From NCBI GenBank assembly GCA_963855995.1, contig OY979723.1, positions 11,732,713 to 11,796,712 on the forward strand: a stretch of DNA of 64,000 bases, given 5' to 3'. Shown here in pieces: positions 22,890 through 34,700 of this stretch. Origin of the DNA: Muricea muricata. Its lineage: Eukaryota > Cnidaria > Anthozoa > Malacalcyonacea > Plexauridae. The stretch's first letter is position 1. Each line of letters opens with the position of its first letter. Under the pieces are notes generated by a model. That model was given only the letters and a program-made list of their open reading frames with translations. It did not search any database and was not told where the DNA came from. The position numbers and the translations under genes are program-made.

Positions 22890-24284
22890 AAGGGTAAGAG
22901 GTGGATAGAGAAGGAGACGGAGCAGTTACAAGTGCAAGAAAAATTGCACCGTGTGACAGGGCCTTGAGGGTGGGAGGTGGATAGGAGGAGACTGAGCAGG
23001 ATGTGGGAGTCGTGCAAGGTCGGGAGGTTAAAAAAGAACAAGGAATGTTATGTTTTTTTAAAATGCCTTTTAGACTTTTCTTGAGGCAATTAAAATTCAA
23101 ACTGTCAAATCCAAACACTGTACAGAATGGCCGACTTTACGTGGTCTTTAGTTTTTACACAACCACTTGCATTGTTATCTTTTGCAGTTTGTTTACCATT
23201 TCAGTTATCTATCTTCAATAGAATTCTTTGAAATTTGTTTGTAGATCGACAAAATGCTTAACCTCCTCTCAACAACTGGCAGATTATGAAAAATGAAATT
23301 GTTAAAGGTATTGGAATATTGCATGTACAATATTGAATATGGGACAATTTGGGACGGTATAATTTTGGACATGACGGTTTCATTCTCACCTAATTTGACG
23401 ATTATTTTGTGGGTACACATACCGTGGAATCTCATGTGCTCCAGAAGCATTTTAATCTTAGAAAAAGTCAAATAATGATGAACTGTGTTTTAAAAGAAAG
23501 TTAGAATCTTATTTGGTTCAAATCAATTGAATTATGGCCCAAGAGTTCATGAAAACACATACAAAAGGCTTTCTTAAAAAACTGAAATATCAAATCTAGC
23601 AATTTTATATGTTATGCCTCTAAACAACACAATTCTGTTTCTAAAAATTGGTACCCTACTAGACCTATATGCATGATTATACTAATTTGGACATATTTAT
23701 TTTTACCCATTAAAATATAAATTTGTGTTTAATCATTCGTGTTTGTCATTATTTGACTTTGTAATGTTGGTTAAACATAAGGAGATTGAGGTGACTTTGC
23801 CAGAAATAAAAACATCCATTATTATACTAAAATTTCAATATATGTAGCAATTAAAACTAACCACAGGAAATATATTTCTACTTTTTAATTGAAATGTTTC
23901 TGTTATATGCACTATATCATATTTTTGATAAAAAATTACAACACCTATGTTATTTCCTGGTTTACTATCTCAATCATCTTTTGTTTAAGCTGGCTTTGAG
24001 TGTTCATTTGAAAGTTTGGAAAGTTCATTTGAAAATCACAATAGTTCTCAATGTTATATTGGACCATTTAAAGTTAAAAAAATACTTTGTAATATTTTAT
24101 ACTACTGGTAATTTATCTTAGATACAGACTTTGTGATTTTGTACTAGAATGTTGACTTTCAAACTTTAAGATGAACTACTTATTAAGGACAAAATAAGCT
24201 AGCATATTGTCTTTTGTTTACAAAGTGGAACTTGTTTGGAATTGAGATGAACTGATGCAGTTGTTCTTTAACTTTATCAATTAA

Positions 24285-24480
24285 TTACATATCTTAAATG
24301 AAAAAGAAAACCACAACTTGCCAAATAAATTCTGTGGGCTCTTTTTATTAGCAAAGAAAAGATGTGGCGGATGTAAGAATTTAAGAGTAAAAAAGTTTCC
24401 TTGGACTAAAAAAATTGACAGTATGCCAGATTTTCTAGATAAACAAGCAGTACAGATGTTGGCCAATAATAAGTATAAGT
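24285..24480 (+). other. Unrecognised open segment with a CxxC motif (both arms)
   Basis: An open frame of about 64 codons without ATG includes RCGGCKNLRVKKFPW and ends MLANNKYK-stop. The residue mix looks more protein-like than other frames in the arms, but there is no family I recognise, no clear splice context, and the AT-rich background favours Lys and Asn codons. The mirror copy is at 47,262-47,457 on the minus strand. It may be a remnant exon or chance. Confidence 0.15.
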
Positions 24481-25242
24481 AACTACAATTTTTAATTTTA
24501 AAAGTTTTCTATTGATGCCTGGATACAGTAAATACTTTACCAGAGTTCTTCGTATTACATGGACTTGAAAAAGTTTTAAGTCACATGAAGCTTTTAGTTG
24601 ATACTATGCAATTTCAAATTTTACAGACTTCTTAATTAACATGCCAAATTTACCTTGTTGAACATAAGGTCTTTCCTGAGAAAAAGTAAAACTGTCTGGC
24701 ATTATATGGAGTAGAATAATTTAAATTAGTTTGAGACTTTGATTTGATAACAATTTTGATTTGTACTATTTACAATACAAGTGACCGGGTTGTATCGGAT
24801 ATACAAACCCAAGCTGAAGGCGAGATATCTGACATACACAGATGCGAATGTTGTAAATGGCTTGTGAAACTCGTCAATTTTATACATCAGATCTATAGCA
24901 AAGTGATTTTGAAAATACCGATTCTGTAAGATGAGAAAATGATTTCTTTTGTGTTTCCTGTATGATTTATTACTTTATAAGTTTCTTAATTAAAATTACA
25001 ACATATTGCCTACTGGAACTTTTTATATTGTTTGGTTGTGGTGAATTTGTATTTTGGCAATTGAAATATTTCTGAATTTGTATGTGCATTTCCTTTGCTT
25101 CAGTTCAAGTTTACATTTCAAATATTCCACTTTGTAATACTTGCGTGGTAATAATAATATAAGAAAACAGGTTTACATGGCTCTTGAATATAGTCTTTTC
25201 AACAAGTAAGTAAAGATGAATTTATACTTCAAAGAGATATGT

Positions 25243-25766
25243 TCCTAACCTGACAATGGTACCTTCCAAAAAGACTAAATTTAAATTGATTCTTCGAATA
25301 AATTTTTTACTTTTCAACCCAAGATCAATCTAAGTTATGTATTTCTACTTTTATTTTGGTCTCTTTAACACTGAAACTATCAATTGTATATAAAGCAACT
25401 TCACTATCGAGTGACTTCATTAGTTGCTGGGCAAAGCCAAAGCATTGATTTTTCGGCTGTTTTCAATGAAAAATAGAATTTTGCCCAAAGTTATCTCAAA
25501 TAAATTATCACAATTTGAACAAAAAGCTTCTGTTCTTGTGCCCACCAGAAAAATGAGATGTCTGAGACTTTCTTTGTATTTTTTTGCGAAAAATAGATCG
25601 CATGCACTGTTATGCAAAGAAAAGTGTAAGAGATTGGTTTCTGAAAAATGTCGTGCTACACACAATATTCTAAAAATGCTTGGTTTTTATTCTATGTATT
25701 TTTGAATTTTTTGTTTAAAAAAATAAAGGTAGCAATGTTTAGTGCATTTCACATTGTCAGGTTAGA
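25243..25766. mobile_element. Candidate MITE with CTAACCTGACAATG ends
   Basis: CTAACCTGACAATGG at 25,246 is the inverted match of CATTGTCAGGTTAG at 25,752. The interior is about 0.5 kb and carries a 93-codon frame on plus (25,424-25,705) of unknown nature, probably chance. Mirror: about 45,976-46,499. Confidence 0.5.
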
Positions 25767-26075
25767 AACGCAATAAGAAAAATGTGGCTCCGAACATTAC
25801 AGCTTGGTCAATTTGGAATTTATAAAAAAATCGTTTCTTCGTTGTTTTTCGACGTTTTGAAGGGTTGTTTCGAGTACAAAAAAGTATTTTTAGGAAGAAT
25901 TATGTGCCCACGTTACATGTCTCAAAGCCATCAAAATTCGTTGGTAATTCGTGCATGTATTTTTTCTGACTTATAAAAGCACAATTGATTAAAAATAATA
26001 TTTTTCTTTTGACAAAAATACCTTTCTTCTGTGAGGCTGGCTGTATTTGAAAAAGCGTTGGTCAACGCTCCGCCA

Positions 26076-26150
26076 AAACTCGTGGGTTTTCTCCGGGTAC
26101 TCCGGTTCTTCCCACTGGGAGAGTTGACAGGGTAGTTACATATGGTTATA
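26076..26150 (+). repeat. SINE-core fragment
   Basis: CGTGGGTTTTCTCCGGGTAC followed by TCCGGTTCTTCCC repeats the core block of the SINE at 32,365-32,540. No A or B box lies upstream, so it is 5'-truncated. Mirror: about 45,592-45,666. Confidence 0.6.
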
Positions 26151-26459
26151 AAAATGTGACTAACTTTTGAAAACCTTTCTACTTAGACTTGTTAAGCCTT
26201 CTCGTCATCTCTATCAGTTGCATGTTTTGAGCCACATGTTTTTCTTTGTAATTGTGAAACAACTCGTTATATGCTGGGTAAACCTTTGCAAAACTCTCAA
26301 AATTTATCACTTCAAGTTGTTTCATTGTTATAATATATTTTGAAGTATAAACATTTACTTACGTCGAAAAGACCCAAGTTTTTTAGGACTTTGTTCATTC
26401 ACTTGTGTTATTGTTCTCTCTGCCATGTTCTGTTTTCTTCTGTTGTTATTTTAATAAGT

Positions 26460-27390
26460 ACAATGTGTGGTAGTTAATCTCTTTTTATTGTTATTCAAAT
26501 TGTATGTAATCTTTACAAATTTTTTCAATAAATTGTTTACAAAATTTACTTGTGACCCCTTTTTAATTAAAAATTCAATTCCCATGGGAATTGAGAAATT
26601 GAATAAAAAAAATCCCCCTACCCCGGCCAGCTCCCCAAGTGCCACTTCCACCTAAGTAGAAGTACTTATACATGTAGTACAAGTACTTCTACTTATTCAC
26701 GGTGGAAGTAGCACTCGGAGAACTGGCCGGGGTAGCCGGCAAAGAGAAGACCAACTTTGCAAGTGCTAATACAATTGCTAAGTTGATCTTCCCTAGAGAG
26801 CAGCCGCGCGTACCTAACAAATTAAAACAACAAACGTTAGTGACTTAAGTACTTAGCATGCAAATTTGATTCCCAAAGCCAAAATGTCAAGTGCCCCCCG
26901 CTGATCCTACCAACTGCCTACCTGCCTCAGTTCTAAGCTGTCTTCCTCAGTTCTAAGCTCCTGCATTCCATTCGTTACCTTCACTTTCCTCACCATCGCA
27001 CAGTCACTCACAGCTGATAAACCCGCATGCACCACCACCACCCCGACTGCCACCCAATTTCGAAAATTAAAAGAGTTAAAATTTCGGTAAAGTATGCATT
27101 TTAAATGCAATTTATTTGGATATTTTAGATCAAACGTAAACAGAAAAAGCTCGTACATAAAAACAGGTGAGAATTCTATTTAAAATTTGCTTGCAAAATA
27201 TAAAACTTAATTCGCATTTTTCTTAGTTAATAGTATAGATCAATTTAGTTGATGTTGAAACCTACTCTTAACTGTTTTGTTAGAAGTGACGACAGATTTT
27301 GGTTTTTAAGCATACTTTCAAAAATTTTAATTCCTTTAATAAACCTAACCCCATGCAACTTACACACGGCGCACACCCTCGCAGTCCATA
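26460..27390 (+). repeat. Composite repeat P/Q with a 112-bp central palindrome
   Basis: Block P (about 26,460-26,640) contains CCCATGGGAATTGAG. A palindrome at 26,621-26,732 runs CCCCGGCCAG..CTGGCCGGGG, with inner CTAAGTAGAAGTACTT and AAGTACTTCTACTTA. Block Q (26,700-27,390) contains AAGCCAAAATGTCAAGTG and GCATGCAAATTTGA-like segments. Diverged P and Q pieces recur at 18,655-19,210 and 54,780-56,015. Mirror: about 44,352-45,282. Confidence 0.65.
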
Positions 27391-27569
27391 CATGTAGCTA
27401 ATAAATTACGTTATAAACAAAAAAGCAAAATAAAAAGATAAATTACGTTATCTCTAGCTACTTAAACCCACTTAGACTGAGTTTTTGATTGAATTTTCAA
27501 ACGTAAAACCTTAGCTGAATGGGCATGGGCTTTTCGTTGTGTTAACTGTTCCGGAGTAAATATAAACCT

Positions 27570-27811
27570 GGGGCCGGTTGTATCAAAGGCGTTTAGCTTA
27601 AACGGTGGATAAGTGAAATTTAAAAATCAGTTTTACACCTAGTACGGAACCGAAATTATGAGTTGAAATAGAATAAATATTTAGTTTTATATATAATTGT
27701 TCTTCTCAGGTCAAATAACTTCAGCTGGTTTGTTTATACAACATGGAAACGTGTTTCATATTTTTGACTTATCCACCGTTTAAGCTAAACGCCTTTGATA
27801 CAACCGGCCCC
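27570..27811. mobile_element. MITE with GGGGCCGGTTGTAT ends
   Basis: About 50-bp inverted ends: GGGGCCGGTTGTATCAAAGG with CGTTTAGCTTAAACGG, and the reverse at 27,770-27,811. Total 242 bp with a non-coding middle. The same terminal motif opens MITEs at 55,142 and 55,298 with different interiors, so it is a superfamily signature. Mirror: about 43,931-44,172. Confidence 0.85.
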
Positions 27812-28313
27812 TGATACTTACCAAAGTCCAAGGCTGGGTCAAATAAGCATGAGAATTAGGCAAAAATAAAAAGCAATTGAAACTCAACAGATTCACTAAA
27901 GTTGTTTTTTTTTTTGGCAACTTATATCCTTAAGTGTAGATGACATGCAATTTTTAATGCCGTAATTCTCACACTTATTTAACCGAAACGCCTTCATTTG
28001 CATGGTACCTCGCAGCTGCTCTCAAACCACCTTCGTAATTTGCTTTAGTGTACACAAACAATGACTTCATTGTTCCTGCTTACCAAAACAAATCTGAAAG
28101 CACCAAGATACTTATCATATTAATAATCAAAGAGGATTCGCATTATGCAGTAATTACCATAAACAGACGCATCACCATTGAAACAAAGCATGCCGTATTC
28201 CCATGGGAATTTAAAATGCACAAAAAAATATAATGATCCTACTGATTTGCATGGATGTATGAACCAAATTAGCTAAGAAACAAAGAAATGATATATTCCC
28301 TTGGGAATTTAAT

Positions 28314-28543
28314 GTAGCAAAAAGATGGCGGGTGTTGATTTTACCAGAATGCCTTGCGGTCTGAAATCGTTTAAAAACTTAAGGTAAATTAACCTCGTTT
28401 GAGGAACAGACAGATAGGTTATTTTGTCACTTGTGTTAAAATTCCGTCCGTTAGCTTATCTTAAATATCATTTCACTGGTATTCTTGATTGATACCCGCA
28501 TTAAATTCTGGTAAAATCGACATGCCACCATCTGTTTTGCTAC
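28314..28543. mobile_element. Second copy of the GTAGCAAAA-AGATGG MITE
   Basis: The ends GTAGCAAAAAGATGGCGGG and CCACCATCTGTTTTGCTAC, with inner TTTTACCAGAATGCC and TTCTGGTAAAATCGACATG, match the element at 22,617-22,850. Roughly 230 bp, non-coding. Mirror: about 43,199-43,428. Confidence 0.8.
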
Positions 28544-29483
28544 GGTGAATTGGAATACAAGTCACATTTTCTCGCTTTTTAACCAGAGAACACATTCTTT
28601 AAAGGTAGAACGACGGAATTGATCGTTTGCAATCGACGCCATCTTTGTTGACGTTTGAAACACATGGCAACCACAAAGTATCTATTCATTATATCTGATC
28701 CTATCGAGCCATACATCTTTAAAGTATCATTCATAATACGCTAAAACTAACGATGAAATAGTAAATTGACACAAGTGTTTCGCTGTAAACAGCTGAAGTA
28801 ATCTGCAGAGTCAACCAAGATGGCGCCCAATCACACGAAATGACGTCATGTGCAAACCAAGAATAGTGACAAAATGCATCAACTATAATTTAGTGGCATT
28901 ATTACGAAACTTATTTTTGTAAAACGTTCAATCCTACATGTTATTTTGTTTTGTTTTTAGAAATATCCAAATCCAAATGTTAGAGACGAAATTTCCAGGC
29001 GTTAAGGTATTGTTTCTTTAAAAAATATTGTCGACATTTACCATATTTTTACCTGTTTTTTGACTCGAAAATTGACTGCCAAACTCCTAGATATTCTATT
29101 TAATTATTTTGTTGAATGTATTTGATATCAATGTTATTTCAATCCAATTTTTTTCACTTAATTTGCTGTCTTTTCTTTTTCATTAACGAGAAATATCTAT
29201 TAAATCCTCTTTGATCCCTCAATAATAAGTATCTTGTTTTCTACTAACTTGCACATTACCACTACTTTCTATTACAATGTCGTGTCTTCTTATTCTTGTG
29301 GATTGTTGTTTTGTGGGTCTTGCCGTCCAGGATCGTTCATTCTTTTCTCTTCTTGTGCGTTTTTTTCACATCCCATCACCCTTTGCAATAGTAGAAAGAA
29401 TTAAGTCATGAGATGATAGTTACGAATAATTTATAAACTATAACATGATAAGTTTCTTGTACGTTTGCATGGTGAATACAATA

Positions 29484-29569
29484 TACTTATTAAGCTTTGT
29501 GGAAACACCACGTAAATTTATTATTGCAATAATAAATTTACGTGGTGTTTCCACAAAGCTTAATAAGTA
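29484..29569. repeat. Perfect 86-bp palindrome with no spacer
   Basis: TACTTATTAAGCTTTGTGG through to the centre ATTG|CAAT, and back without a mismatch that I can see, 43 bp on each side. The flanks share AACTATAACAT-like words (29,440 and 29,573), hinting at insertion into a duplicated site. Mirror: about 42,173-42,258. Confidence 0.9.
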
Positions 29570-29594
29570 AACTATAACATATTAAGCACTTATT

Positions 29595-29719
29595 GGATGA
29601 GGTTTTTGTGATATGCGAAATGATCAATGTCGAGGTAAGAGTTATCAGCCGAGCCGAAGGCGAGTCAGATAACTCTTACCAAGACATTGATAATTTTGCA
29701 TATCACAAAAACCGAATCC
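29595..29719. mobile_element. Palindromic MITE with GATATGC arms
   Basis: GGATGAGGTTTTTGTGATAT..ATCAATGTC..GTAAGAGTTATC reads back on the other strand, with the centre around GCCGAGCCGAAGGCGAG. About 125 bp, nearly a full hairpin. Mirror: about 42,023-42,147. Confidence 0.8.
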
Positions 29720-29946
29720 GATAATTGCTTTATTATACATTGTAAGTCTTTTTCCTCGAGCAATTGACGAATTTCGCCTTCGGAAGAGCTTAAAAAGCAA
29801 GATGCCATAACATGAAACAGAAAATATCGAAAAAATGTTGTTGCCATGCCAACCATTGATGCCAACGGATACCGCATACTGTAATAATCTGCACCGTAGG
29901 CTCAACATGCAGATAACTCAGTTATCTGCTAGCAGATAACTGAGCC

Positions 29947-30167
29947 ATAGAATAAGAATACATAGAAGGGCCACTCGCGTCGGAGCCTTTGGAGTTTTTG
30001 AAGCCGCGCATGTCGCATTACGCACGTTATTAGCATTTTCTCAGCCAGTCAATTGCATTTTCTGGCCAATAGGAATGCTGAACTGGCTGGTGGCAGCCAG
30101 TAAACTGCATAAACATAGTGTGACATGTTGCACTGCTGAGTGGCCCTTCTATGTATTCTTATTGTAT
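29947..30167. mobile_element. MITE nested in a CAGATAACT palindrome
   Basis: The inverted ends are ATAGAATAAGAATACATAGA then AGGGCCACTC, and GAGTGGCCCT then TCTATGTATTCTTATTGTAT. The element splits a host hairpin whose halves AGTTATCTGCTAGCAGATAA and CTGAGTTATCTGCAG lie on either side, showing insertion order. The interior includes CAGCCAGT and ACTGGCTG inverted words. Mirror: about 41,575-41,795. Confidence 0.8.
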
Positions 30168-30263
30168 GACTGAGTTATCTGCAGATTGTGTGATAGTCGC
30201 ATTTATCTGCATACAACTGACCAATCACAACGCATAAAACAACTGCAATGTATAGTAATTAAC

Positions 30264-30369
30264 ACTTATTGACTGAGACCGAGGGAAACAGTATGTTTTG
30301 TGGACCAGAGACTGTCGATGTCGAGGGTCCACAAAACATACTGCTTTCCCGAGGTCTCAGTCAATAAGT
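30264..30369. repeat. Palindrome ACTTATTGACTGAGACC
   Basis: ACTTATTGACTGAGACCGAG..ACAGTATGTTTTGTGGACC is mirrored by GGTCCACAAAACATACTG..GGTCTCAGTCAATAAGT, with a loop around CTGTCGATGTCGAG. A degraded relative (AACATACTGTTTCCCTCAG..AATAAGTGTT) lies at about 58,760-58,797. Mirror: about 41,373-41,478. Confidence 0.8.
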
Positions 30370-30380
30370 ATTTTATTATA

Positions 30381-30615
30381 TACTGAGTGCCAAAAGAGAA
30401 GAAAAGTACCACAAATCAATCAAACATGTGTAAAAAGGATTACCTTTTACCTGACATGGGTACGTGAGGCTTTGTGGATTTGTTGTCTACCGGTGAATAA
30501 AAGTAATGTCCACCGCTTAGCTACGTTGCCAGGGAGACAATAGAATTTCTCCACTATCACGTGATACGTTCTTAACCAATAAGAAACAGGAATAAATGAA
30601 CTTTGACACTCAGTA
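30381..30615. mobile_element. MITE with TACTGAGTG ends
   Basis: The left end TACTGAGTGCCAAA and right end TTTGACACTCAGTA are inverted, flanked by TTATA-rich borders. The interior of about 205 bp is non-coding. Mirror: about 41,127-41,361. Confidence 0.6.
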
Positions 30616-31228
30616 TATTATAAAATAGTATTAATTAGGCCGGCCAAATTATTGTGTAAGCTGTTAATATGAAATTTTTTTATTAAAATCTCGAGAATCA
30701 TTAATAAATCGTGAGCAAAACACAAAAGAAAATCATAGCCGTGAAGGAGTCTTTATTTCTCACACGCACACAACTTGCAGCTACCCTAATTTATGAATTT
30801 AGATTAAAATATCTCGAGAATTAAACAACACGTAAGGAATGTGTAAATTCTTAAAGCTCTTTCGAACAATAAAAATCAATATCTCGCACTAATCTCTCTC
30901 AAAAGCTCTCTCAAATTTATTGCCGATATCTCTTTGAGAATTACTGTGCACGTGAAATGTAACTTATATCAAAACTAGCTTACTTCAAGCTGTTTGGGAA
31001 TCAAGATTTTACGTGTCAACGAGATCAAATATGAATCTAAGATGGCAGACAGCGCATTAAATTTCTATCTTTACGACCAACTCCCCAACGAAAGGCTTTA
31101 ATTCGCTCGAAAGTCGAATTTTGTTTTTTTTTATTGTTTCAGGTAGTGAAAGGTCCTGTGTGCTTTTTACAGTACTACCGACACTAGCAACGTTAGTGCG
31201 AGATGTTAATTTTTATTGAAACAAAAGC

Positions 31229-31442
31229 TGAACTGCTAAAAAAAATGGAAACGACAAGATAAAATAAAAAAACTTACTTTCACTCTATCTTTGGATCTTC
31301 TTGGCTTCGGTTGTTCTCGTTTCATCATGCTGTTTATGGTTTCATCTGGTTGGCGCACTCTCTTCATGGAGCATCAAGGCGGTCCAGTAGGTAACTAGCT
31401 CACTCGTGTCCAGTCAACCAACATAAAATAAGGAGAAAATTA
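31229..31442 (-). repeat. Inverted module A, copy 2 (mirror copy 3 at 40,300-40,513)
   Basis: The reverse complement resembles copy 1 at 20,710-20,921 over the full 210 bp. Within each arm the module therefore flanks a 10.7-kb segment in inverted orientation, like the ends of a large element. On its forward face a frame with MKREQPKPRRSKDRVK is open in copies 2 and 3 but broken in copies 1 and 4. Confidence 0.75.
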
Positions 31443-31563
31443 ATGTTACAAAATATTTTAGAATATAGGACACTAAGCTTTAATTGAATTGACTTTAACA
31501 AACCGTACATTGTGATAGTATTTGCATCTTAACATCTGATGGAGACGGCTTGTGATTTACTTC

Positions 31564-31950
31564 TTATGTCGATATGAATTCTTTCCCATCTTGTTGCATC
31601 ATTAGTTGATGGTTGTTGTGTTCACTTTTTACTTGGCATTCTTTGAAAAAAAAATTACGATGTTCAGAAAACTGTTTACAAGATAAGCAAAGAAAACTAC
31701 GTTCACAAGCATCAGAGAGGACTAAGTAATTATAATAGGCGTGACAGGTCACAGAGGTTAGTGGACGAAGAAACTCATGGACAAATTCCCGGCATGATGA
31801 TACCCCGATAGCAAGAAATACAGCAAGTGTAGAACGTGTACGTGTGAGCTTAAACTGTATGTATGCAACTCCAAGAAAAGCGCAACACAAAATGGCGGAA
31901 TTTAAAGACATTTCTGGTGTCATTTCCAGTTCCCTAACTTTCGCGGACAA
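31564..31950 (-). other. Unrecognised 128-codon frame, repeated at 39,792-40,178 (+)
   Basis: The longest ATG frame shared by both arms. It starts MSAKVRELEMTPEM and has a Cys-containing C-terminal half (LCLSCKQFSEHRNFFFKEC). No domain, signal peptide or membrane segment is convincing, and I recognise no family. Its identity in both arms only reflects the recent duplication. Coding status is doubtful. Confidence 0.15.
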
Positions 31951-32364
31951 ATATATTTATATATTTTTCTCAAATTTTTTTGAAGTAAATCTAGATGGGT
32001 TTTGTGAATAAACAAATTAAAAAAAGTATTGCCCACGTTAGGAAACTAGAACGGGCGCCCAAGAATGCCCACAATTTCTCCAATCTGGATTATATTTATT
32101 GATTGCGCAAATGACTGATAAAAAATAAGAGAGTAATAAAATACCAAATGGTTTCCTCTTCAAGATAGTGTCATACATGCGCGCGGCATTTCGGGATATT
32201 TGGGAAAACTCGTGTTGAAGTTGAACCTAAGGCAACATGCCAAGTACATGGATGACGCTATCCTGCTCAGGAAACTATTTAGTAATTGTCTTACAAAATG
32301 ATGACAGTGAAACACAAGTCAACGCCACGGCATTTAAATTTCTCGTGTAGGATTGTTTGATCCT

Positions 32365-32540
32365 GCACAGTAATAGCCAAGTGGCGCAATCGTCAGAGCA
32401 AACGCCTATCACATGTGAGGTCGTGGGTTCAATCCTTACTTCAGACTCGTGACACCCATGTGAGGAGTTAGTCAGTCGTGGGTTTATTCCGGGTACTCCG
32501 GTTTGCGAATGTTGACTGGATGGTTAAAATTGTAAAATAT
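32365..32540 (+). mobile_element. tRNA-derived SINE
   Basis: An A-box-like TAGCCAAGTGG at 32,374-32,384 and a B box GGTTCAATCC at 32,426-32,435 are spaced as in a tRNA. They are followed by the conserved core CGTGGGTTTATTCCGGGTAC then TCCGG. The core alone recurs at 26,076 and 3,519. Mirror: about 39,202-39,377. The head is too degenerate for a functional tRNA. Confidence 0.75.
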
Positions 32541-32705
32541 CAGTAATCACCGGAACACGGGTACTTAACTAAACTGCTGACGATGAGGCGGAACTCATAA
32601 TGAATTAATGAAAATGTGTTTCACTGTAGTTATCATATAATGTAATTGCCAAGCTGAATGAATAATTCTCCAGTAACTACGTCATATGAATAACTTACAA
32701 TTATG

Positions 32706-32965
32706 AGAGTAGTGGGGGGGGGGGGCAGCATAAAGATTGAAGTAGTGTCAAGGAAGGGGTACTACCCTGACGGGTACTAGGCGAAGAAGTAGAGTAAACA
32801 GGAGGAAGAAGATTAAATTGGAGTAAATAAGGGGGATTGGGGTAAAGAAGGGGAGAAGCAGGATAAAGAAACCAGTGGAAGGGGGTGCTATCCTGGAAGG
32901 AGTACCCGGGAAAGAAGAGGGTGAACAGGAGGAAAAGTAGATTGGAGAAAAGAAAGGGGAAATTA
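32706..32965 (+). repeat. Polypurine (G/A-rich) tract
   Basis: About 250 bp in which the plus strand is overwhelmingly G and A, beginning with a G run and containing repeated GGGTACT and GGAAG words. The two halves are similar (GACGGGTACTAGGCGAAGAAG and GGAGTACCCGGGAAAGAAG), suggesting an old duplication. Mirror: about 38,776-39,036, where the complementary strand gives a long Pro/Leu-rich frame of no meaning. Confidence 0.7.
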
Positions 32966-34309
32966 AACGGATCAGGAAATTCAGACTTGCAATTCAAATG
33001 AAAGGCAGCTCATTGGTCATGTAAACACTCGTTGAATCATGGTTCTCGCTTGCCTTTAGCTTGGAATCATCTTTGAATTTGAACTGAAAGTCTGAATTTG
33101 CATGTTTCTTGTATAGAGTGCAGTGTATCAGAACAAAAGAGGTTTTGAAGAAAAAGAAAGAAAGAATAAAAGTAAGTTAAAATTTGTAAAGAATAATGAA
33201 GAAACTATTGGTACAGCACTTGATACATGATGATAATCATCATTATAAACTCTCTATTAATCCGGGGGGGGTATAATAGAGAATTTGCAATGATAGTAAG
33301 TATATTGTAATATTTGGGTTTTTACCACTAAATCCTCTTGAAAGTTCTTTTTGGCTGTGGCTTCTCTCATCACAGTTGTCTGTGCTTGTCTTGCAAAATC
33401 TCTGGAATATCTATAACGTGAAGGTCAATATTTAAGATTAGAAAAATAGAAACCGTAAAATAGAAAGAAATTTAAATCGTGGCGAATACTTTTTACGGTC
33501 TTGCTGGCATGACAAAAAGAGAGTATAGATTTATAAGATCATGTTGATTTATCCTTTATCTGAACTATATTTAACTTAGATTTTAAAATAGATTTCACCC
33601 TGGTAAGCAGACCGAATGGGTTTTCAAACAAGATAACATTTAATGACTAAAACGTGCACAGAATAGTTAGAGAATGCTTACATGTCGAATAAAAATCCAA
33701 TACTTTTAATGTCCAACTACACAATAGCGATTTTCGTTGCATTTCTAGACTGGAGAAGAAGACGACGCCATTTTGATTTTGATTTCTCCCGACAACGGCA
33801 GATTTGTCTTCGCAATTTTTTTCCATTTCTTCGTCGTTTTAGCTCCAATTTGCTCGTTGTGTTTCTTTCGTACTTTCCTCGCCATTTCCGTACAATCAAT
33901 GGACATTTATACTCAAGATTAAGACTGTATTGAGACTTTCAAAATGTTCGTCAGGAGACATAAAAATCGAAGCTTCTTCTTCGGGTTGCAGAAGCAAATG
34001 ACGTCAGACGACCTTTGTCCGCCAGCAAATACCCGTATGTATAACATTCAATGATCTTTTTAGGAAGCTGAAAATCAGTTTTTATTGCGCGAACGAAATG
34101 TTTTTGCCATTATTTCTTACTCAGGTCTTTCTTCTGCTACTTTACTTCCAGTTTAGTTAGGTAACTTGCCAAAAGAAACGCCTGTAAGGGACAATTTTGC
34201 AATTTTTTTTATTTGGATGCTGATGAACAAGGGAAGACTCGTTAAAGCTTTCATTGGCAAATATCTTTCCCTCCGTGGCCGAGAGGTAAAGACAACTGTC
34301 TTGACTTCG

Positions 34310-34700
34310 ATTTTGGGTGGATCGAGGACCGGTCCAGTTCAACTGAGTTTGGTAAGAATTTAATTCTGATCGGTGCTCGATCCACCCAAAACTGAATTCA
34401 AAGCTGGGCGTGGAGTGCAGGAAAACACTAGGCAGTACCGCGAGGCCGAGGAGGCAAACGTTGTTTTCCCAGCGTTGTTAACTAATATTTAAGCAAATTT
34501 CATTAACTTGACTGTTGGGGACAGACCTGTAGGGTTGGTGCATTGAAGACTTCTCGTCGTTATTTCCCTTCGTTCAAGAAGACAAGTTGTCTTCATCGAG
34601 AAATAACGACGAAAAGACTTCAAGACACCACTAAACCACTACACTTTAAAGCTACAGTGTAGTGGTTTAGCTAGCTAAACCACTACACTGTGCCAATAAT
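34310..34700. repeat. Cluster of three hairpins
   Basis: First, TTTTGGGTGGATCGAG near 34,311 pairs with CTCGATCCACCCAAAA near 34,391. Second, CTTCTCGTCGTTATTTC near 34,552 pairs with GAAATAACGACGAAAAG, with GAAGACAAGTTGTCTTC in its loop. Third, 34,655-34,690 is a perfect 36-bp palindrome centred on GCT|AGC. Mirror copies lie at about 37,040-37,430. Confidence 0.75.
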
